Shown piece after piece: positions 1 through 13,789 of a stretch of DNA of 64,000 nucleotides. The stretch is from Prorocentrum cordatum (Eukaryota; Sar; Dinophyceae; Prorocentrales; Prorocentraceae), in assembly GCA_963575745.1 (NCBI GenBank), contig CAUYUJ010016890.1:191853-255852 (forward strand), in the 5' to 3' direction. A program made the position numbers and the translations under genes. The notes beneath the pieces are model-generated. The model searched no databases, was not told the origin of the DNA, and saw nothing but the letters and a program-made list of their open reading frames with translations. Numbering within the stretch: the stretch's first letter is position 1; the number at the start of each line of letters is the position of its first letter.

Positions 1-764
1 AAAGGGCCAGCCTGGCGGGAAAAAACTGGGGGAAAGGAAACAACACATAGACCCCGACCGTTGAGGGGGACAATTTGAGGGCAAAAGACAGGGTAACCAA
101 GAATGACTGCATCCTGCGAAGGACGCCCCGCGGCCACCGAGAAGCTCTCGCTTGCTGAAGCGACCAGGCCAAGGCAAGAAGAAGAGACGCGAGCAGATAA
201 GACATGCACCCGGCAAAGAGGCCAGAGGAGTGCGAGTCTCAAGGGGCCGCCAGTGCAGGGCGATTGCGAGGGGGTCGAGCCCCCCTCCTCCCCCCTGGTG
301 CAAAGTTTTTGGGTTACGTCTGGCTGACTGCGCTCGAAAAGCAAGCATGCTTCTGGTATGCGCGCGAACCCCATGAGCTGTAGTGCCACCACCGGCCCAC
401 GCTCGCGCGAAGCGTACCTCTGCTGACGCCACACGGCCAGCAAGGGCGGCAACCCCTCAACGCTGTTGCTTTAGGAGGCAACTCCTGGGAGCTCTTCGTC
501 AGAACGATTAGGGCGTACTACGCCCGATTTGAAAGCCATAGCGCGACCGATTAGGCCGGGACCTGAAAAACGGCCGCAGAAGCGGCGATCTGATCTTTCT
601 GTCGATTTGGCCCGACCTGGACACAACGCGATATCGCAGTTTGTCGTTCGCCATATCGCTAAAACTCCAACGCTGAATTGCGCGCACGGGTCCGCAATAC
701 ACACCCTACCAGACCTCGCCATGATGCACCGCGATACGCTGTCTCATCCGCCCAGAAATGGTCG
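1..764. other. GC-rich sequence, no gene seen
   Basis: No open frame here has recognisable domains, and the short frames have biased GC-rich composition. No RNA gene or mobile-element terminus was recognised. Confidence 0.5.
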
Positions 765-955
765 ACGCAATCAGCGTCCGATTTTGCTCCCGAGTTTTGC
801 GTCCGATTTGCGTCCGATTTTGCGTCCGATTTGCGTCCGATTTTTGTCCGATTTGAAATCAGATTTGCGTCTGATTTATTTTAGGATTGAATCGACACAC
901 AAAAAGTCGGACGCGAAATCGGACGCGAAATCGGTCGCAAAATCGGTCGCTTCTG
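765..955. repeat. Tandem GTCCGATTT repeats forming an inverted pair
   Basis: The left arm (about 773-860) repeats GCGTCCGATTT. After an AT-richer centre near 870-900 the reverse complement AATCGGACGCGA is repeated (about 905-950). Both arms are themselves tandem arrays, so the stretch can fold into a long imperfect hairpin. Confidence 0.75.
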
Positions 956-1115
956 GGCGCACTTCCGGGCGCTCTTTCGGGCGCTCTTCCAGATTCGCGT
1001 CTGGGCCATATTCTGGGCACTCTTGATGGAAGTTTTTTGGGCGCTGTTCTCAGCACTCTTCTGGGCTCGCCCGGGCGCTCGCCCCAGCGCGCTCCCAGGC
1101 GCTCTTCCGGGCTTT
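956..1115 (+). repeat. Degenerate GGGCGCTCTTCC minisatellite
   Basis: A 12-20-bp motif (GGGCGCTCTTCC and variants) recurs with decay directly after the GTCCGATTT inverted array. It produces biased arginine/serine/glycine frames on both strands but no credible protein. Confidence 0.65.
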
Positions 1116-1753
1116 GTTCTGGTCGCCCCCAGCGCACCTTCTGGACACCAGGCGCGCGCCCGATTTGCACTGTGAAAACCGAAAAACCAAAAAATCAGAA
1201 GCAAATCTGCCCTGCCACCGCGGCGAGGTTATAGGCTGAACCTCGGATTAAACCGAGCTGCGCGGGATTCGGCCGGACTACGCGGGATCAAGCCGGATCA
1301 AGCGTGATTCAGCCAGATTAAGCCAGTCTTCGACCAAGGATCTACCAGCGCCAATTCTGAACTTAACCTAGGGGGGGGGTGCACCCTAAGGGGGGATGCA
1401 TCCAAAGGGGTGGTTCGAGGGTGCTCGCAATTGTGGGGTGACTGGCACTTCTCGTGGAGGAGGCCAGCTACTGTATGGAGGCCTTTTGTTGGGGCCGCGG
1501 GAACCCTCGAGGGGCCTCCGAGGGGCATCCTCCGTGTCGGGGCCCACTGGGTGCTCTGACAAACCAGGACATTCGTGAGCCGAGACATTCTCCACTCTGG
1601 GCAGGCACAAAACAAAAACCGATACTGTTACTCCCCGGACCTCGCCAGGGGTGCGTTCTGACCAGAACTTCGAGGCGAATCCAGCCGTGGCGACGAGGGA
1701 GGGGTATCTGTATCGTGATATGTTCCTCCTCTGAATCTGGATCTGGCAAAGTC
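1116..1753. other. Unique sequence with a dispersed repeat segment
   Basis: No gene recognised. About 1245-1375 (CGCGGGATTCGGCC, then AGCCAGATTAAGCCAG, then an ACCAAGGAT-like tail) resembles about 12470-12600, which has the same order of elements (CCAGATCAAGCAG, CGCGCGGGACGGAGCC, AACCACGGAT). This suggests a dispersed, decayed repeat. Confidence 0.4.
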
Positions 1754-1853
1754 NNNNNNNNNNNNNNNNNNNNNNNNNNNNNNNNNNNNNNNNNNNNNNN
1801 NNNNNNNNNNNNNNNNNNNNNNNNNNNNNNNNNNNNNNNNNNNNNNNNNNNNN
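1754..1853. other. Assembly gap of 100 N
   Basis: Exactly 100 unknown bases, probably a placeholder of nominal size. It abuts a CAT/TCC microsatellite, the likely cause of the assembly break. Confidence 0.98.
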
Positions 1854-1874
1854 CATCATCATCATCATCATCAG

Positions 1875-1906
<32 letters not shown>

Positions 1907-2436
1907 GCAGCATCAACATCATCATCATCAGCATCATCATCATCATCATCATCAGCAGCATCATCATCATCATCAACATCATCAGTATCATCAACATCAT
2001 CATCATCGTTCTCCTCCTCCTACTACTACTCCTACTCCGACTCCTACTCCTCCTCATTCCTCCTCCTGCTCCTCCTCCACCGCCTCCTCCCCCTCCGACT
2101 CCTCCTACTCCTGCCCTTCCTCCTCTTCCTCCTGTTCCTCCTCCTCCTCCTCCTCCTCCGCCTCCTCATCCGCCTCCGCCTCCGCCTCCACCGCCTCCGC
2201 CGCCCTCCTCCTCCGTCTCCTCATCCTTCTCATCATCCTCCGCCTCCTCCGCCTAATCCTCCTCATCCGCCTCTTCCTCCTCCTCCTCCTCCTCCTCCTC
2301 CTCCCTCTCTTCTCCTCCTCTTGCCTCCTCCTCCTCCTCCGTCTCCTCCTCCTCCTCCTCCTCCTCCTCCTCCTCCTCCTCCTCCTCCTCCTCCTCCTCC
2401 TCCTTCTCCTCCCCCTCCCCCCCCTACTGTTCCATC
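1854..2436 (+). repeat. (CAT)n array passing into a (TCC)n pyrimidine tract
   Basis: CAT/CAG-type triplets run from the gap to about 2008, followed by about 420 bp of TCC/TCT/CCG triplets, nearly pure TCC at 2277-2430. Long Ser/Pro/Leu frames on + and Gly/Arg frames on - are by-products of stop-free triplets. Confidence 0.9.
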
Positions 2437-2583
2437 CCTTCCGTTATAACCCATTATGGTTCCTTGTAACGGACTCCTGTCTGTTGCACCCAGAGACGCG
2501 TCGGTAGCGCGGATTGAAGGTTCCGCGAGCGATTCCCTCACCATATACGATCCTGAAACTTCTTTTTTTAATATATATATATA

Positions 2584-2674
<91 letters not shown>
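2437..2674 (+). repeat. Short (TA)n and an 88-bp poly(A) tract
   Basis: After about 130 bp of unique sequence, (TA)n near 2571-2586 leads directly into uninterrupted A from 2587 to 2674. It could be a retroposon tail or a slipped homopolymer. No element body was recognised to its left. Confidence 0.85.
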
Positions 2675-2676
<2 letters not shown>

Positions 2677-3125
2677 TGCAAATGGAGGGCAGATGTTGTT
2701 TTTCAAAATCCTGTTAACACCTTAGCGCCGCGCACCATCGACTTGAAAGTTTGCAAGAGCTTCACGGATGGAGGGCGGGTGGATTTCAAAATGTGGCTCT
2801 CGCCCTAGCGCTGCGCATATCCGTCTTAAAAGTTTAGTGCAGTTACGACGAGTAGTATGGCTGACGTCCTAGAAATGGTGTTCTGCAACGGCGTAGGATT
2901 GCCAGGGCGCAGCAATCATGTTGATTCACGATGTTAAATCAAAAAATGGTGTTCTGGCACAGTGCAGGATGGTCAGGACGCAGCAGTGACTTTCAGTGGC
3001 GGCGTTGACGATCCCAGGATGTTGCATTCGCACGGTTGCGGAGTTTCAGACGATTGTCTTCCAACGGGGCACTTCCCTCAGTGAAACAAGTCCTGGTAGG
3101 TACATATGAGGAAACTTGGAGGGAT
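2675..3125 (+). repeat. Two decayed tandem duplications
   Basis: ATGGAGGGCAGATG ... CGCCGCGCACCATCGACTT at about 2681-2745 is repeated imperfectly at about 2767-2835 (ATGGAGGGCGGGTGG ... CGCTGCGCATATCCGTCTT). AAATGGTGTTCTGCAACGG at about 2873 recurs as AAATGGTGTTCTGGCACAG at about 2943. No gene recognised. Confidence 0.6.
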
Positions 3126-3315
3126 GGATCATTCCTCCTCCTCCTCCACCTCCTCCTCCTCATCCTCCACCCCCTCCTCCTGCTCCGCTTCCTTAAATCG
3201 ATTGGGCCGTCCGGTGCGCTCCACGAGAGGCATGGAGCACAGAAGTCACCGCTCGCGAGTTGTTGTTGTTTCGTCTCCTCGTCGTGGTCGTCCTCCGCCT
3301 CCTCCCCCTCATCAG

Positions 3316-3383
<68 letters not shown>

Positions 3384-3384
3384 G

Positions 3385-3427
<43 letters not shown>

Positions 3428-3494
3428 TGCATCATCGTCATCGTCATCGTCATCATCGTCATCACCACCGTCATCATCATCATCATCATCATCG

Positions 3495-3525
<31 letters not shown>

Positions 3526-3691
3526 AATCATCATCATCACCATCATCAGAATCATAATCAGCATGATCATCATCATTATCAGCATCAGCATCAGCATCAC
3601 CATCATCATCATCATTATCATCATCATCAGCATCATCATCATCAGCATCATCATCAGTCTCATCGTAAGCATCCGCATCATCATCATCATC

Positions 3692-3722
<31 letters not shown>

Positions 3723-3900
3723 GCAGCAGCAGCATCATCATCAGCATCATCATAAGCATCAATCACCATCATCATCATCATCATTTTCATCATCATCATC
3801 ATCCTCATCATCATCATCATCCTCATCAGCGTCATCATCATCACCATCATCATCATCCCGATCCTCCTCCGCCTCAGCCTCGGGGTGCCACGCCGCATAC
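3126..3900 (+). repeat. (TCC)n then (ATC)n microsatellite
   Basis: A short TCC tract (3130-3185) and unique spacer precede about 580 bp of (ATC)n at 3305-3880. It is nearly pure at first, then interrupted by GTC, AAC and AGC triplets. His, Ser and Ile frames on + and Asp/Met frames on - are artefacts of the repeat. Confidence 0.93.
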
Positions 3901-4620
3901 TACGCAGAGCCCCCCCCAGGTAAGACCCGCGTGTGTCATGGGATCTAGTAGGAATCGAACACCAACCTGGGACTTAGGCAGATATTCTGTTCGTCGGCGT
4001 CGAGGAAGAAGCAGTCCACACCAGCGTGGGGCGAATCGGGCCTAGACACAGATACACAACAGCCACAAACACCCCGAGCACTGAGACCCCAAAACCAGAC
4101 CGCCCACCACCACCACTACCACCACCGAAACGCACAATTCACGATTTGTGCGCGTCGTTGTTGCGCTAGGACTCACCAGACAGCTCCGGCTGCAAGAACG
4201 TGGGGGGGGGGGGGGGGCTTTTCCTGCCGCTCAGGGCGGCTGGTCGGGCACCAGTGGTGGTGTGGGGTCCTCCAAGCGGGGCCATCCAAAAGATCGAAAA
4301 TATCCAAAGATACAACTATACAACCGTCAGTCGCCCACGCGGTCGACCTTCGGAGGATCGCCGCACGGCTCCGACAGCCACCAACAAACGCAAGACTAAC
4401 ACAACCCCAATGAAACGCCCACTTTCGCGAGACTTCCTGAAGAGCACTGATCCGCACAGCACTTCATGGACACCGATTTTTTCTCGAGGGAAGCGTTGGG
4501 TCAACTCTACAAGCACTCGAAAAAATGCCAGCGACAAACGGCCTATGTACCGACCCGCGTTGACCCAGCGCGTAGCTGGCCTGCCCACCCAGGAGCCGCA
4601 GCTGACACCGATGCCCCAGC
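3901..4620. other. No gene seen; contains a 16-G run
   Basis: GC-rich sequence with a homopolymer G run starting near 4202. A TAGGAATCGAAC string near 3948 resembles the T arm of a minus-strand tRNA, but no cloverleaf could be built around it. Confidence 0.45.
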
Positions 4621-4910
4621 TGGAGCCGGAGCTCCCACGGAGGAGAAAGTCAGAGCTCCAACCGCCTCCATGGCATGATGATCCGCGGATGGTTGCGCGC
4701 TCCCGCCCCCAACTCCAGCCAGGATGTAGAGAGGATGGCTGTCCCGAGCACAACAAAGAGAAGCCAGAACCTCCAGCGGAGGAGAAAGCTGGAGCTCCAA
4801 CCGCCTTCGCGGCGCGATGATCGGCGGATGGTTGTGCGCTCCCGCCCCCAACTCCGGCCAGGATGCAGATAGGATGACCGCCCCGACTTCAACCAAGAGA
4901 GGCCAGCCCC
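4621..4910 (+). repeat. Imperfect 139-bp tandem duplication
   Basis: GATGATCCGCGGATGGTTG at 4677 recurs as GATGATCGGCGGATGGTTG at 4816. The upstream GAGGAGAAAG and CAGAGCTCCAACCGCC blocks are duplicated in register, giving two copies of about 139 bp. Confidence 0.8.
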
Positions 4911-5779
4911 AGCATACCCCTACACGTCAACACACGTGGGGGCACCCCGAATGGGGTTAAGGGTCGCCGCGTCCGTTGCCCTCACCCCCCTAACCAATGT
5001 AAGCACACCTCTGGAACGCCCAAAGCCCCAGCGAGGGGTTGAGCCGCGGCGAGAACAGTGAGCTCCAGAGGGGGGAGAGAAGCGGAGACGGGGAGGAAAG
5101 GTTGAGAAGGGAGAGGGGAAGAGGGAAGTGGCACAGACTCACCGCAGCGTACCCCCCTCTCCCACAGGGAAGGCACACGCAGGGGCGCAGGGGATGAAAA
5201 ACGCGCTTCCCGACGAGCGGCCACGAGGAGGCCTGCGCACCTGCTCGTCCTCCTGGTCGTGCTCCTCATCATCCTCCCCAGCCGCGCCGAGCATGCTGGG
5301 GGCTCCCCCTTCCCATCAGCTGGGAGGAGCAGTCTTCGGGCACCCTGCTCGCCCTCCACCAGTCCTGGATATCTTTCTTCCCCCTTCCCTCTCCTGCCCC
5401 ACCCGCTCCTGGGCTGCCCCCTTCCCGGGCTGCCTTTCCTTCCTGCCCCCTCCAGCCTCGCACCTTCACAGCCACACGATATGAAGATTGCTCTCCTCTC
5501 TACCCCCGAAGACAGGCTGAGTGTAGCGCGAGCCCCTGCGCGCGTTACTTCTCACACACAGGATTGATGCGGCTTGTTCTCCTTATATGCATTCCCAATC
5601 CAAACGTTCACGGTCTCTCCACACTGAGGCCCCGCTGCAGCGCTGGTATCAGTTTAGGATCGGCGCTTTGCTCCCGTCGTTCAGAATGGCGCTCTCGCCG
5701 AAGCGCGGGCCACTTTTTTAGATTCGAATGTTTCCTTGTCGTCATCGCCTCCTTCATTTCCCATTCCCGCCTTCCCCTG
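4911..5779. other. GC-rich, no gene seen
   Basis: Purine-rich (5060-5120) and pyrimidine-rich (5230-5460) stretches. Open frames are short and biased, with no recognisable domain. Confidence 0.45.
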
Positions 5780-6417
5780 GTCATCGCTTCTCCTGCTCCT
5801 GCTGTTGCTGTTCTACCTCGTCCTCCTCCTTCGTCATCCTCCTCCTCTTACTCCTGCTGCTCCTCCTCCTCCTCCTCCTGCTCATCCGCCACCTCCGCAG
5901 ATTTACGCAGCTCTCCATATCCAAATTGCGCACAAGATGATGGGGTGCTTTGGAAGTTCAGGGTCCGCTACGGCACGCGTCGGCGGAAAAAAATAAGCGC
6001 AATGGGAAGGCATGGGAGATCTGGGTAGGATGTCAGATATGGCGCAAGCCCCCCTGTCTTGCTTTTTCCCTCCCCTCATCCCCCCTGCTGCCCCTCCCCC
6101 TCCTGCCCCTCCCCGCCCCTTCCCCCCTTCCCCCATCCTGCTCCATCCTTTCCTTCGTGCCCATCTCTCCGTCGTCCCCCTCCACAAAATTCACATGTGG
6201 CCTTCAAGCCTCACTCGTCGTCATGGCTTCACCTGGCCGACACAAATCGATAATCAGCTATGTCGCACGGCAAATAACAAACTCTGGTGCTATCGTGGCT
6301 AGGGAACAAAGCACGTCGCACATGATTGACCATCGACTATTCCCTCGTCCTCGTAGTGTTCGCCGGGCTTATCAACATCCCAACTCCCATGATTATCGTG
6401 GTCCTCATCATCAAAAA
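5780..6417. other. TCC/CTG-rich tract, then unique sequence
   Basis: 5785-5895 is TCC/CTCCTG-rich and 6060-6150 is C/T-rich. The rest is unique sequence leading up to the next ATC array, with no gene recognised. Confidence 0.5.
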
Positions 6418-7870
<1,453 letters not shown>

Positions 7871-9379
7871 TTCATCACAACACTCGTTCTGGCCCTCCCC
7901 CTACCTGCACCCTCGTAGCGCTTCCCGCCCTGACAAGTTCATGCCGAAGGCGGCTGGCGTCCTCGAGCGCTTGCGCATGCACCTCTTGGGAAGAAGGGAC
8001 AGAAGGAAGCGTTCGGTGGATGCCCGCACGACAACGATGGCACAGTGATGACGGACAGTTCCTGCAAGAACAACGTGGCATCCTCCTCCTCGTCGTCAAC
8101 CTGTTCCCCGTCTCGACCCGAACGATCCTCATCATGTTCCTCCCCGTTAGCAGCGAATGATTTTGAGAAGTGCGCTATTAGATGCACGGCAAACGTTCGG
8201 TCAAGCGGCCAAACCTTTCGTCACAGAAACGGTGCGACACAAAGTCTTCCGCAGCATCCTCCTCATCCCCGCCTTGTCCATCGCCTCCCTATGATCATCG
8301 TCCAAGCTTAGACATAATGTCGTCCACACGGATACCTAAAATTTCAAACGCACAAATGCACGCGTGCTGCGGACTCTACACCGACTCCTGCGTATGCCGA
8401 TGAATTTGTCCTCCCAGGACTAGAGAAAGCTGAAAGCAGAAGGATAATAAAATAGCACCCACGCTAGGCCTGGTTACTTACCCAATTTCCCCTTACTCTT
8501 CCACAATGTTCTCCGCCTCCGCGAATCATGAGGAAAATGTGAAGGTGAAGAGCGATAGTCATAAGTCATAAGAAGAAGAAGAAGAAGACGAAGAACAGAA
8601 ACAACAAGAAAAAACGCTGCGGTCAACCGCCCAGGCTTACACCAGCCCAGCTGGACCAGGCCGTGGCCTCCGGAACCAGTGGGACGCTGCGCGTGGCAAG
8701 CACGCATAGAACGCGCGAAGCGAAAGAAATTAGGAAAGGATCGGGACACCAAAACGTCTTTTGAGATCGTTTTCGACGTGTGCCGGTGATTTGCACCATG
8801 CGGGGGGCACGAGCCGTGTGGGGGGTGCCGAAACGGGCGGGGGGGGGCATGCGGCCTGGCCCACTGCGGCAGCAGTTGGAGCGGCACAATCCACGTGGGG
8901 GGGGTGCTGAATCGATCGGCGTGCGGCGCGCACCCCTGCCGTGGAGGGCCGCAAGGAAGGTCCCTGTGGAGCAGCAGAAACGGTCCCACAGGAAGCGCCC
9001 CATCCCTTTCAAGTATGGGGGAGGCGTAAGACTCGGTTTGGGGGGAACCTGGCTAGCCTGACGGAGCCGTCAGGAAAATGACGAAACCCACTCAATTTGA
9101 CCCGTGTTCCTAACGCACACGTTCCCATTAAAATTTGATCGTCGAAACTCGGGATGGGCCCGTCAGGAAGCAGCTGCAAGCCGCCCGAACTCCGGCGAAC
9201 TCGAGGCTCATTTGTCCCTGTAAATGTTGATTCCGGACAGAGGGGTTCTTTCGTTTGATGGGGTGCGTCTTGAGAACTCACGTCATGCTGACCCCCAGCG
9301 CGCGAGGGAAGGAGCCCGCAAGCCGTCCCCAAAATTCCGTCTCCGGCACATCTGAAAAAATCCGAAAATGTAGGACATC
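7871..9379. other. No gene seen
   Basis: Mixed GC-rich sequence with a short AAG tract (8568-8600) and several G-runs (8840-8910). Frames on the minus strand are proline/arginine-rich and end without recognisable motifs. Confidence 0.45.
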
Positions 9380-10110
9380 CACCGACAAAATCCAAGCCGG
9401 CGCGCTCGCGTGGGACATCCTCATAAAACCAGCCAGCCCCCCAAGCCTCCCCAAAGAGCCCCTCAAACTTTAAAGACCCCTTTATTCCGTGTCCGGGAAA
9501 CCCCAGATATCCGGCGACGAACTCCAAACCTGCGCCCTCGCGTCGGACATCCTCAAGAAACCGGTTCCCCGAGCTCCCTTGTCCCGCCTCAAGGCAGCCC
9601 AGGCAATCCCGCGACGAGTTCCAAACCGGCACCCTCGCATGAGACATCCTCGGAAAGCTGGGCCCCCGGGCCTCCCCGAGGAGGTCCCCAGCCGCGCGCT
9701 GGGACGCACCGGGCGCGCCACAGTCTGGAACCCTCGCACGAGACATCCTCCCAAAGTCGATCCCCCGGCGCGCGAGAAAGTCTGACCTCACACCGCCACT
9801 GGGATCATTTTTCTGGGGATCTGGCCGCGCGAACCGTGGCGCGCCAGGTCGCACGGGGAGTGTCCCAGTCCAGGGTAATCGCTCGCTACATCCTCCCAAA
9901 GCCGACCCCAGCGCGCGAGAAAGTCGGGCCCCACCTCGCCCCCAGGGACAGTTTCTGGGGATCTGCCAGCACGCGCCAGGGTGCAGCGGTCGTCCCAGCC
10001 CAGGGCTCTCGCTCAAGACATTCTCGCAAAAGTCGGCCCAGGCGTGCCCCATTCTGGGGTTCCCACTCGAAACACCCTCGCAAGGTCGTAAAATCGCCCC
10101 CCGAAGGAGG
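9380..10110 (+). repeat. Degenerate minisatellite with GACATCCTC core
   Basis: The core (CGCG T/A)GGGACATCCTC followed by AAA and a CC-rich tail occurs near 9408, 9541, 9636, 9734, 9883, 10011 and 10069, spaced about 60-150 bp. On the minus strand this opens a frame of about 376 codons with repeated (R)MSHARVP and EDVRREGAGLEF-like segments, which mirror the DNA repeat. Confidence 0.7.
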
Positions 10111-10539
10111 CCCCCGAGGACGATGACGAGGATGAGCAAGGATTTGTTCCACCATCAAAGAAGCAAAAAAACTTTGAGCGGGCGTGGCAGGCACGAGCAC
10201 GACGAAGACGCCGAGGAAAAGCCTGAGCACCTTGCGTAAAAAACACTGCACCACGCCCCCATCAACGCACTGGTCGAGTGAAGGTATTGCGAGGCCCACT
10301 CCGTGCATAACGCATGACGATGGTAGCACCACGGCCTGCATGACGCCGCACACCACAAGTGGTCCAGCACAAAAATGACGAACCGCCTGACCACAGCAAA
10401 CAATACGCCGAAACCCTGCGACACACCAAATGGTTGCATCCCCATGACATTGCCGATGAGCATCCGTGGGTAGATGGCGTCACTAAACCACCACGCAAAA
10501 CGCTAGCTCACTGAAACATACCCATCGGAAGTGAAGGGG
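10111..10539. other. No gene seen
   Basis: Non-repetitive sequence of moderate GC. Short frames on both strands show no recognisable domain. Confidence 0.4.
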
Positions 10540-10812
10540 GGGACGAGGACGAGAAGGAGGAGGAGGAGGAGGAGGACGACAACAAGGAGGAGGAGGAGGA
10601 GGAGGACGGGAGGAAAAGCGAGGAATTGAGGAGGAGGAGGAAGAGGAGGAGGAGGAGGAAGAAGAGGAGGGGGAGGAAGAGAAGGAGCAGGAGAAGGAGG
10701 GGGAGGAGGAGGAAGAAGAGGGGGAGGAGGAAGAGGAGGAGGAAGAGGAGGAGAAGGAAGGAGGAGTGGGAGGAGGAGGAGGAGGAGGAGGAGGAGGAGG
10801 AGGAGGAGGATA
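10540..10812 (+). repeat. (GGA)n purine tract
   Basis: About 270 bp of GGA/GAA triplets, nearly pure at 10550-10610 and 10760-10812. Its purine strand is the + strand, opposite to the TCC tracts at 2.0-2.4 and 26.4-26.5 kb. Confidence 0.93.
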
Positions 10813-12600
10813 CTTGTAAGTGCAGAAACTCCCCATCAACCCCGAGCGGCCAGTTACCTATGGGGCTCCCAAAAAATAGTATGCAACACTTCATTGTGCG
10901 GCACATGGCGCGTGGCAGCCACGTTCTGATGGTGTACGACATGCGCAACCAACACAAAAGGTTGCACGAACCATTGAGCACAGTGTAAAAGTTCCCTCTT
11001 GCACAAGACCTGGTAGCCCGAATCCGACAAGTGTGCCCAACCTTACAAGGCAATACATGCGCGCAACCAATGCCCACGGCGGTTGGACAGCCACCACGAG
11101 CTGCCGTAGAAGTGGTTGTGGCAAGTGCACCCATGGCAGCGGGAGCAGGAGCGAGGCAAGGGGCGGAGGGCGCCGAGGAGGTGAAGATGCAGGGGAAGGG
11201 ACCAAAAAGGTCGAGAAGGTCAACGAGGTCAGAGGGGGGTGCAGGAAAACAACGAGTTATAGGAAGCCGAAGAGGTCGAAGAAGTCGAAGACCTTCGAGG
11301 AGGTCAAGGAAGTCAACGAGGTCAAGAAGAAGAAAAAGTTGGCGAGCCCCCCGGGCCGACAGGCCTTGGAGGGGGAAGACGGCGTCGGTACGACCTTAGC
11401 GTCTTCAGCCCACAGCCCGCAGGCAGAGATGAAGAAAGAGGTAGACATGAAGGAACAGGTTGGGGGGAAGGCATTGGTTTACCACTGGCTGCACCTTGCC
11501 AATGGATCGGCAAGAGGCGCTCCACAGCGGGACCGCACGATCCTGGGCGGCGCGGGGCGCCCAGGTCCTGGTTGGAAGGGGGGTAAATGCCCCCCCACGG
11601 GTTCGCCCTGGTCCCCGGGCGTCGATCCCTCCTCTGCCCCATTGCTGCTGTGAGTCTCCCGGGTCGTCCAGCTTGGTGGCCACCTGGCAGGCGGGGCGCG
11701 CAGAGGGCATATGTTCCAGGATCCCCGGCCCATGGCGCCGGTGACGCTCCAGACCCCGACGGTGAACATCATGACTCGGTCCCCATTGACGTTGCGCTGG
11801 TATGGAGGCCTCCCAAATGAGGTCGGAGTAGAGGGGGTCGAAAGATCGCGCCGCATCGCCGATGCAACCCCGGTGCGTCGACAGTGCATCAGAGAGCATC
11901 GGCGACGCTGGCGTGGATGTCATCGGAGCTCCACATCAAGCCGCATCGCTGGTGCATCGGCGATGCAGCACGACCCCTAACCCCCATCTGGAAGGCCTGC
12001 GAACGGGGGTCTGCGCTGGATAGGCCTCAGAGAATCGGTCGAGAGGGGGGGACGAAGGCAAAAAGGCAAATCCGCTTAAAATCGGCCCCAAAACCCCATC
12101 CGGGATCCAAACTGACCAGCTTTTCGAGCCGCGTCGAGCCGTGGCGACGACGGAGCCCTTCTCCCCACCTCCATTTGCTGGCCGGAACCAGCGCTGGGCC
12201 TCCTCGGCCCCCAGGCGGCCCCACCCTGAAGTGGCAAGCCCGAGAGGTGGGCCGTGGACTTCCTCCTGCGAGCTGCGCCTCCCCCGCTGCCGCCGAATTG
12301 CCGCGGCGCCTGTGACGAGGAGACGGCGCGCGCGCCCGCGCCCACCACGAGGGACGCGATGAAGCTGCGGGCGCGGGCCGCCGAGGCCGAGGGCCGATGA
12401 CCGAGGCGTGAGGCAACACGTTGGGAAACAACTCCAGGAGGTCTTCGTAGGAACGACTGCAGCGTTGAGCCGGAGTGGGCCAGATCAAGCAGGGGGGTGA
12501 GCCGAATCGCGCGGGACGGAGCCAGGGTACTACGCAGCCGCAGCAGGCCGGTTTTCAACCACGGATATCCCAGGGCCGATGCTGACTCAAACCTCCCAGG
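10813..12600. other. No gene seen; AAG-rich patch
   Basis: 11190-11340 is rich in GAGGTC/AAG. Around 11850-11975 the palindromic motif GCATCGGCGATGC and variants recur, and a related CCACATCGAGCCGCATC string is found near 27525. No domain-bearing frame recognised. Confidence 0.4.
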
Positions 12601-13696
12601 AATTGCATACTGAAACACGCAAAGAGTGACCCAAGGCAGGAGTGACCTTGGTGCGCAGCTTCAGGCGGCCGCGGGGAGGCCCGATCGAATTGCGAAGGCC
12701 AGAGCAGGAGCAGGAGGAGGAGGAGGAGGAGGAGGAGGAGGAGGAGGAGGGACTGCGGGTCCGCTCCAAAGGTTGTTTTGGCGAAGGGCCACGCTTGCGC
12801 GCAGGCCGAGGCGCTCTGACGCCATCAGGCCCTCCCGAGGAACTCCAGGAGGCGTCCCGTCGCCGCGGCCAGGCTCCTCTCGACTCGTGTCCGAGCGCAG
12901 CACCCGAGGGCTCCCCAAACTTCCGACGGACTGCTGCCCGGAAATCTCTCGACCCCCTCGCCCCGGGGGGCTGGAGCAGCGCGATCAGCTCCTGGAGAAC
13001 CTCGGGAGGGGTCTGGGCACGGAGCTTTACAAGAACGGCGCCCATGCGGTGTACCATGTGTGGACTCCCCTCAGGCCCCGCTCCACAGCGGCGCGGTGCA
13101 CGCAATCCGTCCGCAGAGGATGTTGAGCGGAACTGGGCCTGGCGGGAGAGCCGCCGTCGTCTCGGCTGGGCACCCGCAGGAAGGGACACGGAAAGAGTGG
13201 AAGCGTGTCCAAATCCGACAACGGCCGCTGTTGAGCACGCGACGAATTGAACCAGATGGACGCCGCCCGCGGCGACGCCGACAGCGGCTTCTGCCCAAAA
13301 CGAACAGGAGTTGCCGCCAGTTCTCGCCCCCATCATTGCCGTACCTCGACCGCTTCTCGGTCGCTGGCCGTCGCTGGCGTTGTTCAACGTTGAGCGCCGG
13401 CGGAGGGGTAGCCGCCCATCGACACGACGCGAACCTACCTCTGAAGTTCCGCTGGCTGCAAGCATCTTCCAGACTCTGAACCCATACCCAGTGGCCGGCT
13501 GCAGAAGAGTGCGTAGCTTCTCGTTTCGTCGCAGCAACGAAAAGCCTCGCCGTTCGGAAGCAGACGTGGGATGCAAGTGGCCGAATTGGGTACAACAGAC
13601 GCGGGAAAAGCGCGAGTGCGCGGAAAGGGAAGAGAGCACGCTCAGGAAATGAAGTCCTTGAACGTGTGTACCGCAACACGGGCGCTCATAGTAAGG
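12601..13696. other. No gene seen; short (GGA)n
   Basis: 12709-12752 is a pure GGA/AGG tract. The remaining GC-rich sequence has overlapping open frames on several phases, typical of high GC, without conserved motifs. Confidence 0.4.
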
Positions 13697-13752
13697 GGAC
13701 CGCCCCCCCCAAAAAAAACAAAAACAAAAAAAAAAAAAAAAAAAAAAAAAAA
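13697..13752 (+). repeat. C-run and poly(A) tract
   Basis: An eight-C run is followed by A-rich sequence interrupted by three C residues, then about 28 uninterrupted A. It may be the 3' tail of a retroposed sequence. No body was identified. Confidence 0.8.
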
Positions 13753-13789
13753 GACGGGCGCAAAGCCTTCCACACCGGGCGATGTTACT

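Noticed and set aside
3938-3972. tRNA-like T arm (GTTCGATTCC on minus strand)
   Set aside because: The flanking bases do not form a proper T stem, and no acceptor, D or anticodon arms could be built.
12587-13679. 350- and 202-codon minus frames and 202-codon plus frame
   Set aside because: Several phases are open at once in GC-rich DNA. No conserved motif favours any of them.
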